The position numbers and the translations under genes are program-made. A DNA stretch of 64,000 nucleotides from Paragonimus westermani (taxonomy: Eukaryota; Platyhelminthes; Trematoda; Plagiorchiida; Troglotrematidae). Location of the stretch: assembly GCA_008508345.1 (NCBI GenBank), contig QNGE01000895.1, positions 62,001 through 126,000 of the forward strand, in the 5' to 3' direction. Below are positions 9,181 to 21,996 of this stretch, piece by piece (the stretch's first letter is position 1; the number at the start of each line of letters is the position of its first letter). The notes below the pieces were generated by a model, which was not told where the DNA came from, made no database searches, and was given only the letters and a program-made list of their open reading frames with translations.

Positions 9181-11995
9181 TTCCGAGCTTCTCGTAAATA
9201 ACAGTTTTAACTTACAACTAACTACTCGTGTATCAGCAGCGGCACTGAGTCGGCATTTTTAGCATCAGTGTATCAGTATACCAATAGTCTTATCAAGCAC
9301 ACTGACGATAAATTGGCGGCGTGCTCACTTTTTCTGAATATCTATGTCCCATTCAGTCGCCTTAGTTATCTCACTCCTACGTTTGCTTACTCGACAGCAT
9401 TGTTTCATTTGGTTCGACATCGCTAATGACAAGGTCCAGCTTGCATCACCTCATAGCAAAGATAAAAACCTTCGGAAAGAGTTGTCGTGTGAGAAAAAAT
9501 ATGTCAGAACATTTTAATTTTTCCTATGTAACAGCATGATTGGGTAAGTGCACACAAGGAGATAAGCATCCGCGGATCACCGTAGTGCAGTGATCATCCT
9601 ATGTGTTGCTTTTGCCGAGGTTCACCTTGATCGTGACCAACTGCACATGGTGACTGTTCCGCAAACCAATGTAAAATGTGCACTTTCGGGCATAAATTAT
9701 TAAGCCTTTTATTCTATGAAAATACCAAACGTTAACGTAGACTTTCTAACCGGTGTTCCAAAATTTTCCTACCACATTAGGGGCAAACTCAACGGCGCTG
9801 TCGAGGTACCGGTCCGAGAAATCTGTGTATGAAATTATAAAGTTTTTGCCTGGTTTAATGGTTCCTGTGACCCTTCCGTAGCAAGGCAAGAAAAACATTA
9901 GTTTACTTGTCAGTATTTTTTCTTCATTTATCTTTCTACATTTGTTATGTTGATTGATAAACTGATTTCGGACTAATAGGCGAAAAACAATTAATCCACC
10001 GTTACTTAGATCAACTCATACAAACAATTCTAAAATATTAGCATTGTCTTCTGTTCTTTCGGAGGGGGTTTGTATGAATGTGAGAGGTTTTGCGGGTCAA
10101 CGCTAGGCATGCATCAAATGAATCTGTACCTCCGAACCACCAGAATAAAGATAGGTTGATTAGTATTCATTTGGGAAGTGAAGTTCCTCTGTTCATGTTA
10201 ACTTTTCCTTCCAAAGGAAAATCATGGTTCGTCGTTAGTCTCATAAGGGGACAGCATCCACAGTAGAGAGTGGCCGGTCGACATTAAAAAATACCGCGAA
10301 ACGTATTCGTTCAGCAATGATGGCAGCTAACCTAAGAAATAACCTTCATCACCTTTCAAAATATCACTTCTTTAACCACAGATCTATGGATTGGTTAGCA
10401 AACCAATGCTATTTATGTATTTCCAACCAACGCTTCTAATTTCGAAACGGGAACAGTGCTTCTTAGGTTTTGACTTATTTCATGTTCAACATACCATTCA
10501 AATGGATATACATTCGGCAGATGCTGCCATCTACTTAGGGAATCTCTTCAAGATTTCTTCGCATTTGTGTGAGCCATTTCTACGGAACTTCATTCATCTC
10601 TTTATACTGTTGATTTGCTGACAGATGACACCGTATAACGGACGTCTACAGCAAAAGCGCTCGTGGTTAAATGCTTTTTTTGTCAAAACTTACAGACGAG
10701 TTTTTCTGTATACCCTAAGCCGCTCTGCTGCCTTGCTTAGCGTAGTTTTCTGCTCAACCGAATTCGTTTCTTTTCCGACATTGTCACTCTCATCCTTGTC
10801 CATAGTAGAGGATGGTTGGTTGAATATTCCATTCATCATCAGTCTGGTTACATGTTTTATATAGTGGCGGCTGTCAAGCAAACAAAATCAAAGGCGATTT
10901 TTTGCATAATTTTATCATACAGATTTGAAGTGCGGAGCATTTAGCCTACGAAAAGGATCGCTGAGTGTGACAAATTGGTAAATAGAGTCATGTAATCCGT
11001 CGGTATGAGTGGGTTACCTTTGTGTTGCTTTTCGCTTCGTGTAGACGAGTTCCAGTTGCCTCAGCGGTGGTCAGAATTTAGAAGCTGACGGGTTTTGGAT
11101 TGATGATTTGACGTCCGAACTGTCTGTGAGTCTGCGTCTTACCAAAAATAGGAGTTTAACAGCATTCCTTTCCGTCTGATTCAGGTTGTGAGAGGAGTCC
11201 AACCTTTTGCCGTGCGTACCACGCCATGGAGAACAGGATAATTTTCTATCTTGCAGGTGGTTTCACATATTCGTTCGCATCCTAACCAAATGGCCTGACA
11301 ATATGGGGACGATCAGTTAAGCAACAGGTCTGATGCGGCTGTGGGTCGGCTTGGGACAACAAGTCAAAGGCACGCCGATGAATCGTGTCTAACAATCCTC
11401 TTGAGAAGATCAACAATCTGCGGCACCTCTAGCACTACGGTGATTACGATATATTGGATCATATCCTTTGAGGTTTAGGCAAACGATAAGCGGCGATTAG
11501 TACCAGTGCTTGGCTTTGGATTTACTTCCACAACACTTTGACGAAGATGAACCAACAACCTTCAGCACACCGTCCTTTGAGTCAGGAGAAACGGAGCATT
11601 GCAACCGCCTTGTATGAAAGCACTAAAGATGGAAAATGTAAACAGTATTATATTACACTATTAAGCTATACACATCATACATCACGATTTTTATTCCATT
11701 GCAAAGTAATCTATAGATAACACAGTTTTGCTTTTCATTTAACTATGCCTATTACTAAAAAAGGAACCAGGATGTTTAACTAATCCAAGTCAACATCACA
11801 ACAATCATACGCTTATTAGTGCATGCGAAATGATTCGAGACTACAAGGAATGCAAGGCTTGAACGAATTGTTTGGCGAATAAAGCTATGGATGACGTGAC
11901 TGAACTATAAATCTTTCGAACATCGCTAAAACTCGTTATCTTATTGCTCTGAGTTGATTTATTAATACCTTATTCACTACCCACAATGGTTTCAA
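9181..11995. other. intron or intergenic, no gene recognised
   Basis: No supported gene. The stretch 10391-10864 is nearly open on the plus strand after an acceptor-like TTTAACCACAG, but the peptide is hydrophobic and broken by a stop, and there is no donor. An acceptor and a GG|GTAAGT donor only 9 nt apart near 9537-9545 could be a micro-exon but are more likely coincidence. Confidence 0.3.
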
Positions 11996-12165
11996 CAAGT
12001 CTTCTGGGTAGTTGGTCGCGAAAAGATGTGACAGGACTATATTCTTGATTGATTTTTAGACCGAGGTTCCGATCCAGGTTGTGTAATGTTCTTTACAAGC
12101 CACCAGTCGTTCGACCGACATAATCTGCTGTAAGACAGCACCGAGTGAAAGAACACAAGCGTTGA
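11996..12165 (-). pseudogene. possible Penelope-like GIY-YIG endonuclease remnant
   Basis: The minus strand reads FTRCCLTADYVGRTTGGL followed by a stop, then in the same frame a charged stretch ending SFRDQLPRRLVE. A cysteine pair followed by YVGRT is the usual look of the GIY-YIG nuclease at the C-terminus of Penelope-like elements (typically C-x-C then YIGxT). The fragment is short and interrupted and the rest of the domain is not evident. If real it is interesting here because hammerheads of the SM-alpha type are associated with Penelope-like elements. Chance resemblance is possible. Confidence 0.25.
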
Positions 12166-13191
12166 CTGGTCTTGGACAGGTAGCTTATTTTAAGTATTAC
12201 TTCTGAGCACAGTTCCAGAGATGATTCAGCTGTTGCGACGGCAGGGAAAAAACGTTTAGTTCATTTACTGCCGTAAGTGTCGATTTCCCTGTATACATTG
12301 GCTTTTCCTTCAGTGAGAGCGGGTTGAATAAGGTTTCTTTTGAACACTAGGATTGTGGTCCACAGTTAATGAAGCGATCATGCTTTATACAGCCCGTTCT
12401 TCCGGATAAACGTTTTCTGTAGCACACTGATGGCAAAATGAAGTTCGACAATCAACATGTCCTTCGAGCTGATTTTCCTGAAGCAAAAGTTAGTGAGTGA
12501 ACCGAATTCCGGTTTCGTCTAGATGGGACAGAACTGTGAGACCTAGTGGGTTGGCTGGTCCAAGTTTCCCTACGAAACGTACCCAGCTCTGGGCACCTAT
12601 CGAAGTGTCGTTCACGGTCACTTGGAGAAAGCAAAATGATTTATGTTTCCCCAGTTCAACCGTGAACTGAACGGAATGGTGTGCCAATTGAATACAACAA
12701 GGAAACTCCTTAGGTTCATATCGGTTTATCATACAGCAAAGATATCATACACGTTTTGTCAGTATAATCGAAGTGTACGTAAGATGGCACAACGTTGCTT
12801 ACTTTCCGAATTCCCGGTGAAATGTAAGCGGGAATCGGACCCACAAAACGAGCTTGCCACTACGCCCTGAATTGTTGGTAACAATCACTATCACTTTTTA
12901 AATTAACGTCCGAATTGCGATGCAAGAAAAATTCACTACGGACTCCCGTTAGAGATTCCACTTCTACATTCGATTAATCTTTACAATCAAAAATGAAATC
13001 GACCGTTTCTCGTAGTCGTTCCTACCGGTTTTTTCAATATAATTGACGCTGACCATCGAATTACACTGAAAAATACATTTCACAACACTTGAAAGGTCGG
13101 TCAAGTTCATTATAGGTTGATCAGCGTGCGGCTGCCATCGGCAGTTGAGACCATCGTCATCACTCTGAATAACCCATGCTTGTGTACGCAG
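12166..13191. other. no gene recognised
   Basis: Overlapping open stretches on both strands at 12452-12870 lack splice support. Nothing else seen. Confidence 0.3.
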
Positions 13192-13320
13192 AACCGGTTT
13201 GTACAGAACCTACGCTGTTCTCAGTTACTCGTCCCAAAGTCATTCGAAACGCTACATTATATGGGCCAGTTTGCGCTATCAACAACGGCTGTCCTACGTA
13301 CCGCTTACATATATACCTAG
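13192..13320 (+). CDS. candidate internal exon, phase 1-1, cysteine-containing
   Basis: A 129-nt stretch with an ideal donor (CCTAG|GTAAGT) and an acceptor ending TGTACGCAG. One frame is open throughout, entered and left in phase 1, giving 42 complete codons that include PVCTEPTLFSVTRPKV and YGPVCAINNGCPTYRL. Symmetric phase 1-1 exons are typical of extracellular modules, and the three cysteines and an NAT sequon fit a secreted or surface protein. The entry phase matches the exit of the candidate at 8542-8698. No later exon with phase 1 entry was found with confidence. Family not recognised. Confidence 0.38.
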   Translation, partial: NRFVQNLRCSQLLVPKSFETLHYMGQFALSTTAVLRTAYIYT

Positions 13321-14869
13321 GTAAGTTAGGCATATTTCATTTAAATGTAGAAGTCTGCTGAGTGTTAACGATAGCAGCTGTCTGCAAAATACATTTCTTG
13401 TAGATTATATGGCAATCTGGAGAGAAGCCTTTGCACTGCCAACGAACTTCGGGTTATCACTGAGACTGTGGGGACATGTTATGACGAATCGGCTCAAAAT
13501 GAAGAGCTAGCTAACGTGCGGTTATGTGATAAGTTAGCTGTGCACGTCTATAATCGGCATAAGCGGTGCATTCTGCTGATGTACCCAACAAATATAGGAC
13601 AATAGAACCAGTTGTTTCTAGTAAGTCGAACTTATGTTACATTGTCACCTCTGTGTAGTCATTCTAACTAGTGGGTGACCTGGCATTCACAAAATATATT
13701 TTCGTCTTTCTGGTCCTTTGGAATGTGGTTATACCGAGAGATTTTATGTGTACCAGCAAGTTTTTGTTGATTGTAATGTTGATTCTGACCAAACAGACAT
13801 TTACCTTATTTTTTCGACATTTTATATGATTGGATTCACTTGATGACAAAGTTTTTGAAAAATATTTTTCTCACGCCTTTAACGCCGTAACAAAATGGTG
13901 ACCAACAGTCTATTGATGAAAAAATTGCTAATCCTTCATTGGAACTTCAGTATCAGTCTCCCAGACACGAAGTTGTGGATTGAATTCTTGTTTGATTCTA
14001 TTAATCATGGAAGATACCTTACAATACTTTGGAAATTTCTTTGAAGAGGTCATATTCATCAGAGTGACATTTCTGTTGGATGACGGGTACTGAACAAAGT
14101 AGACAACTCCCGCTGAACGTTATCATTCGTTCCCTAGAAAGTTAGTTCCCCGGCAATTGGGCCCAATCAAATGATTACGCAACACCTAAATAAGAAGATA
14201 TAACTACTGTCTGCTTCGTGTGCTACGTTTTGAGGCAGCAATTATGCGGATGTACCGTAAGGTGTATGCTTATGAAGGGAGTTTGTCAAACGAATTAGTC
14301 CTTCCTTCTGATATACTCCTGATTTTGACTTTATCGGTTTACACAAGCCAGATGCGTGTGTGACGTTGACAGAGCTTAGTGATGCAAGGCAGATTTAGCG
14401 ATGCATCACGGTAACAATTTTGTCGTGTATTATAACTCCACAAATTGTAGTTGCACGCAACCCATCCACACTGAATTTCGAGCAGCCCGACTAAGCAACG
14501 CGTTCCGTCTCTGATTTGTATTACTACTTATCCCAGGTGAGTTCATTACCAAAATGACCTTGTGATTTGGCTAAGATCATTTTCGAAAATTTCTGCACCA
14601 GCCCAGTGTGTACAAACGAGTATCAAATTGCCTCTCGGTATTACAACGTGTAATCACTAAAACCATACACTTTTCAAAATTTTCTGGTCCAATTACTTGT
14701 GGTGTATTACTGTTTGACTAATAAGACTCATGGTTGCACTTCTAGAAATCTTAGCAGTGCTCACTTTATGTAAAATAAATTTTGGGACCGTACTAACTAA
14801 ATCAGTCTTAAAATCAATCTGACGGTTGGATACGACCATACTCTCGTGTTATTCATTTAATTGGTGGTT
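13321..14869. other. no gene recognised
   Basis: Intron-like sequence. A perfect donor CCCAG|GTGAGT at 14536 has only a weak upstream open frame, so no exon is called. Confidence 0.3.
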
Positions 14870-15085
14870 GTTCGTTAGTGGTAGGTAGTGGGAGATTTTG
14901 GTTCTTGCAAACAGTTGGTCCGAATGACCACCATCGAAGTGGTGGACAGCTGTTTCGACCTGGTTGGGTCTCACCAACAGCACGCACACCGGAGAACCGA
15001 ACCCACAATCCGCCAATAAGTGGCAGATCGTATTGCAAACACTTACCCACTAGACCACGGGGTCACAACCACCGGGGTCGCAGGA
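14870..15085 (-). mobile_element. family B hammerhead SINE
   Basis: A second, unrelated tRNA-derived SINE on the minus strand. The head carries A box TGGTCTAGTGGGTA (plus 15044-15057) and B box GGTTCGGTTCTCC (plus about 14991-15003), with tRNA-like spacing. About 10 bases past the B box the hammerhead begins (14939-14983), followed by a tail containing CACCACTTCGATGGTGGTC, itself a hairpin, and GTTTGCAAGAACC. Sequence and hammerhead stems differ from family A, so the two families share architecture but not descent of the body. No coding capacity. Confidence 0.75.
14939..14983 (-). ncRNA. type I hammerhead ribozyme, core slightly damaged
   Basis: On the minus strand: stem I GTGCTG with CACCAC (five of six pairs), core TTGGTGA in place of CTGANGA (C3 and A6 changed), perfect stem II GACC/GGTC with loop CAACCA, GAAA, minimal stem III built from ACAGCTGT, and cleavage triplet GTC. 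Total 45 nt, the same size as in family A. The two core substitutions predict loss of cleavage in this copy, but the fold is clear. Confidence 0.7.
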
Positions 15086-15174
15086 AAGTATGCAAATTAT
15101 TTGCTGTAGCTGCCGTGCTCCCTTTCGATCACAGGCTGAAATAGACCAGCTATTTTGTGGTTTGATTTATACTG

Positions 15175-15640
15175 AAGACCACCCATGACTGATCGCAGCT
15201 GTCACATTCCCGTGGAATTTTCATTCGTCGATAATGCATATCCTTGTCACAACTGGGACTAGAAATATTGGCTCGCTTTCACGAGGTAATCTTTTGACAA
15301 CTGCACCATTGACCCCACATTGGGCACAACTGAAATATCAAATCTTAACGCTCAATCACTTTCTCTTGTGGGTAGTGATCAGGCTGTCCGATAGTCTCGA
15401 GAAGAGACACGGTTACTGTCCTGTTAAGTCCAATGGATGATTTCTCGATTGGGAGTTCTCTTCAGGTTGAAATCGTAAAAATCTAGCTGCTGGGCGATAT
15501 TTTGTCCAATGATTAGTAGTTGGGGATACGCACTACTGGCGAACTGTAATGAGAGTAAAACTGGAATCTGGTGCTTCTTTTCGAAAGGGGTGGACTAGGA
15601 AGCTTTTAAGAATGCGACATCTGCGTTCGCCTGTCGGTGA
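15175..15640 (-). mobile_element. family A SINE doublet: minus copy followed by plus 3' half
   Basis: From about 15185 to 15480 a minus-strand family A copy is visible: the 5' and middle blocks are clear, the tRNA head is eroded and the hammerhead region is partly deleted. From about 15505 to 15640 a plus-strand 3' half begins with ATTAGTAGTTGGGGAT, which is the family tail motif inverted, then goes directly into a hammerhead block (15530-15574) and the 3' region. The join contains the GGCGATATTTTGTCC junction sequence seen also in the doublet at 17480-17990. Confidence 0.65.
15530..15574 (+). ncRNA. decayed hammerhead ribozyme
   Basis: Stem I GCACTA/TGGTGC pairs fully with one wobble. The core reads CTGGCGA (A6 changed), stem II has one mismatch and GAAA has become AAAA. 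Same 45-nt layout as the intact copies, but two catalytic positions are lost, so inactive. Confidence 0.55.
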
Positions 15641-17479
15641 TGTTCAATATGTGTCATGTTTATTTGTTATGTAAGTAGCCTTAAAAGGTCATTGGTAGCA
15701 AAGTGATGAATGTTCAGTCAATGCTTGGCCTTTCCTTACCCGTTAATTCGGAATAATATATGCCACTTTAGGTCTACTGACTGCACTGCTTACGGCTTCA
15801 GTAACTTAAAAGTTGTACAGGCCGTTGTTATCTGATCAATTCAGTCATTTACTGAACTGGTCGCAGATTGTCAGTTTGATGACAAACATTATCGTGCATA
15901 CTATAGGCGCATACCTCAGCATCTGCTTGGCATTAACAGCGACTACAAATAGCTCTATAGTGTTAATAAACGTATGATCATAAAATGTTCATCCTTTTGG
16001 TTCACTGAGGTGGTATTGGAGGAGGAGGTGCACAATTATTCTGTAAATCTACTTAGAGGAACTAGAGGTTTTCACATTCCGAAAACGTTGTTTCAAATCT
16101 TTTCACCGTAAGCAACGCTGCAAAAACCTCATTAAGGAGTTGTTCGGTTCCTGAGGTGAATAGATTATATAATTTATTATTTTATAAATTACGGTCATCC
16201 TCTGGAGCACGGTCCGTGATCGAAAGTCAGCCAAATTCTTTGCAAACAGCATAAGCTTCTCAGAAAGCGTTAAACCGTTAAAATGGATAGCGCAGGTTAT
16301 ATTGTGCATGCAATTCTCTGCCTTGTTTGAACAATGAGGTGTGAACCGATTAAAAAATTCCACAGTGAATCTAACTACTATCGGAGGGACTTCGAAAATT
16401 ATTAACTTTCATCCATAAATCAATAGATACAAAAGTGGCCAATGAGTTCCGTGTCAGAACACCAGCAATCATGTCAGAATACAGCACCATGAATGCCCAT
16501 TAAACGTTATCTGGTTAACGTGCATAAGACATTAAAGTAAATCTATATGTGGTTTGCATTAGTTACAAGTCTTCCGTTCACATTTGCCATTGTTGATTAT
16601 GAATAGGATATAACAACAGTGTGAAACAGTTGACTGCGCTCATAAACGTTTTCCCGTTCAATAACGAATAACAACATTTAGATACACATAGATATAACAC
16701 TAGCTTGGCGGACGGTGAGTATATAAAACATCAAATGGAGTGGAAGACAACGGCATAAAACCAACATCCATGAGAGTCTAATGCCCACAAGTAAAAGTTC
16801 TTTGTACACAGTTCTGGCTTGGGGCGGCTAATCATGGCCCTCTGGGCAGAATTCAGGAAACGCGGATTAGCACGGCTTATTATAATCTTGAATGTCGATT
16901 CCAGATTGATCCGATAACTGGTGGCCAGCGTGTATCCAGTGATGGATAAAATCAGAGTTTTGCTCGGTTCACCAGTGATCAAACAATAATGATCAGACGG
17001 TCGTCAATTCCTTTGAGGTAACGCCATGATACCGAAGATTTTCGTAAAAGTCAACAAAGATGCCTACGCAATCGAGATTGAACGTCCGGCGTTGTTCACA
17101 AAAGTTTAGGTCATAATTAGGAGTTCTCCAGAAAAGTCTATGAATCTTACATTCTGTGTCTTGCAGTTTACGTGTACTGAAGATTTGAGCCTAAAGTGCG
17201 GTTATGATATCCGACGCTACAACTCGGAAATAAAAGCGCTTCGTTTGGTTCAGTGCTGCTAAATCTCTCAACATACTTACAACATGAAGTGGAGTTGGTA
17301 TTGGTAGGCTCATAGGCTTAAAACACGCCATACAGATTTACACGACAAGCAAGCTTCAGCAGTGACTTGTTCCACCATTCAGTAGGGGATTTTGGTTAGA
17401 ATTAGTCGGGTATCATTAAAAAGTCGTTGTCAATTTCAGATTTTCATAAAATGTTTAGACAGCTATCTCCAAAAATGCA
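15641..17479. other. no gene recognised
   Basis: Intron or intergenic. An open minus-strand stretch at 16731-16982 lacks splice support. Confidence 0.3.
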
Positions 17480-17990
17480 GGAGATCGGAGTTTCACTCAT
17501 ATTAGGGCTTGCTAACAGTGCACCCCGTTGTAACAACTAGATTTCACACTCCGACCACGCTTTCGCGAGACAAACTTGTTAACCAGTAAGCCGCTGACCT
17601 CGCCTTGGGCAGGGCTAATAAAAATGCTCAACCGTACTAGCTTGTGAGTTGAGTTTATTACTCAACTTCCCCAATGGACACAAAAACAATGATTCTCTGG
17701 TTCACACTAATCGATTACCTCCTCATTGGGACGTATCTTCAAGTCGAAACCACAAAAGTCTTTCAGCTTGAGCGATACTTTCACCACGGATAGTTCATTC
17801 GTGAGGTCAGTAACTTGGCGGTGAACTCAGTTTCTTCAAGAAAGCAGGGCCAGATCAAGAGCTATACCGTCGCATACACATACAATGCCTACAGGCCCTG
17901 GCGAAAGAAAAGCTTACGTCTAGTACTTCTTTTCGGGAGAGGCTGGTGAAGAAGAGAAAGGTAACGCGAAATCTGCGAACAATTGTGAAT
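17480..17990 (-). mobile_element. family A SINE doublet, decayed
   Basis: A minus-strand copy (about 17480-17770) retains GAAACTCCGATC of the hammerhead end and the 5' and middle blocks, including the CCCAATGGACACAA region and the TTGAGCGATACTTTC junction. It is followed at about 17835-17960 by a plus-strand 3' fragment with TCTAGTACTTCTTTTCGGG and GAGAGGCTGGTG, matching the family 3' end. Hammerhead cores in both parts are lost. The order and orientation match the doublet at 15175-15640. Confidence 0.5.
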
Positions 17991-19437
17991 TCTTTTATCA
18001 AGTCTGCTTTAAACGACAACAGAAACAGTGAACACAAAATGTCACGCCAAAAGTGGAATACCGCGACTACTGAAAATATTGCGTTTGTTAGAAATGTCTC
18101 ATTGCGTTGCTTCCTCTTGACCTTGATGTGGACCCCAACTGAACAAACATTCCTGAGTGCATAAAAGAACATTTAATAACAAAGTTAGTCCGACCAAATT
18201 TTTGATATGCTACTCACATTTGTATGAACAGCAGTCTCGTGAGTATACTTTGCTCAAGGTGTCAACTATCGATGTGATTCTTTGTGGCTTATGCGGTTCT
18301 AAAATAATCAAGTTACGATGTTTGGATTAGGTCTCGGTTACTGAAATGCGGTTGTCCTGTCCCAGTGTACACAGCCACTTTGTGTCAGGTTGAATTAAGA
18401 CAACCTGAAATGGAATGTGGTCTCCAGTTTTCACTGCTGCATTTCGTCTAATTCAAGTAACAGCTTGTTGATGACCTTATCTGGTATCATTCAGCTGTAT
18501 TTGGTAAAAATATCGGAATGATGAGCGATGACCTCATGTTGCTCCATATGCTTATGAGAGGACACCTCAAAGTGCCGCAGGAAAGCCCTATTTCGGCATT
18601 TGTTTTGAACCAACCCAGTTCGTGAGTGAACTTAGAATGAGTTTGACGAGCCGAAACAACTGCGTATTAAATTCTTTTTGTTTCCAGTGGTTATTAAGAA
18701 AAATAAAACAGTTGAAAAGCGTTTTCTGAACCTGAATTTGAAGATGAGTTATTCGATTGTCTTTGAGCGGCACATTGCTTATGAAATTAATTAGAAAATT
18801 GCTGGACTATTAACCAATGAATTGAAAGTAGCTTAAGTTTACCAGCGAGCTGTAAAACATTGTCTCTATAGTTTCTAGTACATTGCTTCTGAAATACGTC
18901 ACCCAAGGCGGTGCAAAGAGTGCTTGAACTTATCCGTAGTTTTGTGCTGTTCACAATCCGTTGGTTACAAATGTGTCAATCACAGCACAAAAACTTTACA
19001 CTTAAATTCGTACTGACATAGATACATGTGTTTTACCACATTTGTGCATTGTCTAATTACGGGCAATCGTTCTGAGTATCTTGAAGATTGTAGCGTTTCT
19101 GCTCAGCGGACAGTTCGAGCAAAGTCCAGGGTTACTAGCAGCAGAAAGCCAAGTAATGCAGGTGGTCAGATACAAAGAACCAAAGTACGGTAGGAAAAAA
19201 ACAAATTCTTTTACTGTAGACTTTAGGAAAACGTGAAAGCTGAAAAAGGACAAGATGTTATACCGTCATCCCTCAACTTATATTATGGACTACCCGCAGC
19301 TTTGTGGCGGAAGTCAATCAGCTTTCCTTAAATTGGAACACTACATGTTGTTCACCAAGTATTCACAGCATCTGCTAGCACAGTCGTTACTATTGGCTAT
19401 CCAGCATTGGACACTTATCTCGTTAACGGTTCACTGA
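17991..19437. other. no gene recognised
   Basis: No repeats or supported exons. Open stretches on both strands at 17855-18172 are overlapping shadows within SINE sequence. Confidence 0.3.
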
Positions 19438-19704
19438 ATATATCTGAGTGTACAAGCGTACATTGATGCAAAAATTTGGCCTGAACATAGTTCGAATTTC
19501 AAACCAGATAAAAGCAAGTTGGGTTTATTGATTAGAGAACAGAACAAGAACGAGCGAATTTATCGATCAATTTTGGAGCTGTCAGTGGCTATTCATGAAT
19601 ATTGGCCGGAAATTTCACAACTGCATCTAAAAACACTGAGTAGAGCTTTTAAAAAAACTGAAGACCAAATCTCGTTCTCAGCGGTCGTTTTACATTTTGA
19701 CTAG
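19438..19704 (+). CDS. candidate exon, unknown charged protein
   Basis: Open for 88 codons to TAG, without a needed ATG, with balanced composition: segments such as YIDAKIWPEHSSNFKPDK, REQNKNERIYRSILELSV and SRAFKKTEDQISF. Possible acceptors within the first 20 bases are weak, and no good donor lies inside, so it would be a last exon or a retained ORF fragment. It was noted because its composition is more protein-like than most open stretches here. No family recognised. Confidence 0.25.
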   Translation: MYLSVQAYIDAKIWPEHSSNFKPDKSKLGLLIREQNKNERIYRSILELSVAIHEYWPEISQLHLKTLSRAFKKTEDQISFSAVVLHFD

Positions 19705-21996
19705 ACTTGTCCGCACAACGTTGACACGCCAAATGCTGGACTACCCGAACTACGGTTGACATTATACGTGCGTAGTTATGTATAAGAGAAATGGAACTTC
19801 ATCAGAAACAGCGAAGTTTTCCACCCATTTCACCAAAACTGTTTACTCATTCTAGTTTTCCACTTTCATTGTAAACCCCAGCTTTTGGTGAGCTGGGTTA
19901 GTAAGGATGTACACAGGTCGACTTTGTTGTTGACAATGACGATACCGAAAGTATCGTCCACAAACTTTGTTGCATAAGACAGAGTTAAGTCACTTCTGTT
20001 TGTCTTCTTTGTTCTTCCAAACTTTCGGATGTTGGAGAAGCCACTGGACTTCGACTGTAGAAACAATCCGTGAATGCTGAAGTTATTTGCTCAGGAACTC
20101 ATGGTTTTAAACACTTAAAATAAATGATGCAACACCATACTAAGGTTATCCGCGATCGTCGAACAACAAAAGTTTCACACCACATCAGTGTGCAGGCAAT
20201 TGTTGCATGATGATCAAAGTTTAATGTACCTTTTGTTACATGCAAGTTCAAGTTGACGAGAAAAGCGATTTTGTCCGTCGCCGTTTAACTTCGGACGAGA
20301 TGAAAGATGGCACAGAGTGTTGGTGTTATTTAAATTCTTTAGTCATCAGTACGATGAAGAATAGAACGTGAAATGTATTTCAAAAGCAAAGTAGTGAAGA
20401 AGCTCGATCAAGCTTTTCTAACGTCAGGTGAAGGTTGGTGACTCTAAGGCGGATAAACTATCTAATATGCGGTGGTGTGCATCTATGGGGCCAAACGACG
20501 ATTATTGATTGCCATTCTTCAGAGAAGACTTCTGGATCTTAATATACTGAAACTCATCGGAGTACTTAGCCTCATCGGAAACACAGCTGATTTCATACTG
20601 AACCTGGAGTTGGGTTGAGCAATATTGCTCGACCTTACTAATACTATTGTCGTTAGATTCATTGGGATTTCATTTATTGATGAATGCCTCTCAAAACAAT
20701 TCCTTTATTTCCTGTAAGAAATCATCAGCACATATATCACCGTAGTGAGGGACGTTTCCTTACGTTTGGAGCAAACAACAATGACTGCAAATACGGATGT
20801 ATCTAAGTTGTTTTGCCTAAGCGGCAAACATGTTCTGCTTGGTTAATGATCAATTGGTGGTAAGGTGTTCGTTATAATTCAACACTGTAGTGTGTGCACA
20901 AACGTACACCATTGTTACAGTGAGATTCTGTTGAGCACACTTCGTTTCAACAATTTGCTAGGTGAATACTGAGAGCTGATAAGGTATTTGATGAAACGAA
21001 CAACATAACTGGTCATCCGATTGATACTGTGCACTTGTCAACAACACTTGAGACGCTTGGAGGTGAGATTATGGAGATATGGAAAAACCTAAATTAATGT
21101 AAGGGCGAAAAGTGGGCTTGAATGATCTATTTGATGAGCTCTGAGTAAATTTGATTTTTCAGATCATCAGCTTTGTAAAGATAATTGAAAACTTTTCAGT
21201 GCAATTATTGAGCCTAAAATATTCTCCACATTAATGGGGCGTTTTTATAATTTGGCAGTTGCAGCATGCGTCTGCACGGTTTCTCATTAACTTCTTCAGG
21301 GCGGACAGAGTCAACGCAATCTTATCGCCATAAACCTTTATTGAAGTGAATGCAAAACTTCACGCTCATCAGCATGAAAAAAAATACGCCTTAAGGCTCA
21401 TACTTCACTAGTTCTTAGTTGACCTTTGTGTTTGAAAAACATCCTAAACTACTGACAGTGACATTTTTCAAGTAGCAATGTTGGAAGCACAATTGATGCG
21501 CACAGTTGGCTTTCTAGCGGTGCTTGTTGCTTCCGTTTATTAGGTCTCAAGCTGCGCGTATGACATTGTGCTGCTCTTACTATCACACTACAGTGTTTAC
21601 GTCTTTCACGGTTCACGTAGTTGTTCCTACATAACTGTCTATTCTCGTGAAATATTTTGTGATGTTTTAGAACCGTGCTCAACTAAACTACCGGAATAGT
21701 CTACAAACCAGCACAATTCGACAGATGCATTCTCCGTTTTTAAAGCATTGTTTTGATGCCGAACCCTAGGAACGAGTCTTGCTGACTTAATTATATCGCA
21801 CAAAATGTCAAACATAAAAACACTTTAAATCCTCATTTGTTCTCATATGTTCAGAAGATAACTGACTATAACTCTAGCTTAGTGTAATTTGAAACACACC
21901 TAACTGTGACCTGAAAAAATGAGGGATTCATCAACGCGCTTGCTGTCAGGAAATTAATGTTTACAACATCATCCATCAATATCTTCTTTTCTGCAG
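19705..21996. other. no gene recognised
   Basis: Intron or intergenic. The final bases form a strong acceptor, ATATCTTCTTTTCTGCAG, ending at 21996. Confidence 0.35.

Noticed and set aside
9537..9545. 9-nt micro-exon between an acceptor ending GTAACAG and donor GG|GTAAGT
   Set aside because: Two short signals this close are expected by chance, and no neighbouring exon in phase was found.
14990..15063. tRNA gene on the minus strand
   Set aside because: Good A and B boxes but no convincing cloverleaf, and it runs straight into a hammerhead and tail as part of a SINE.
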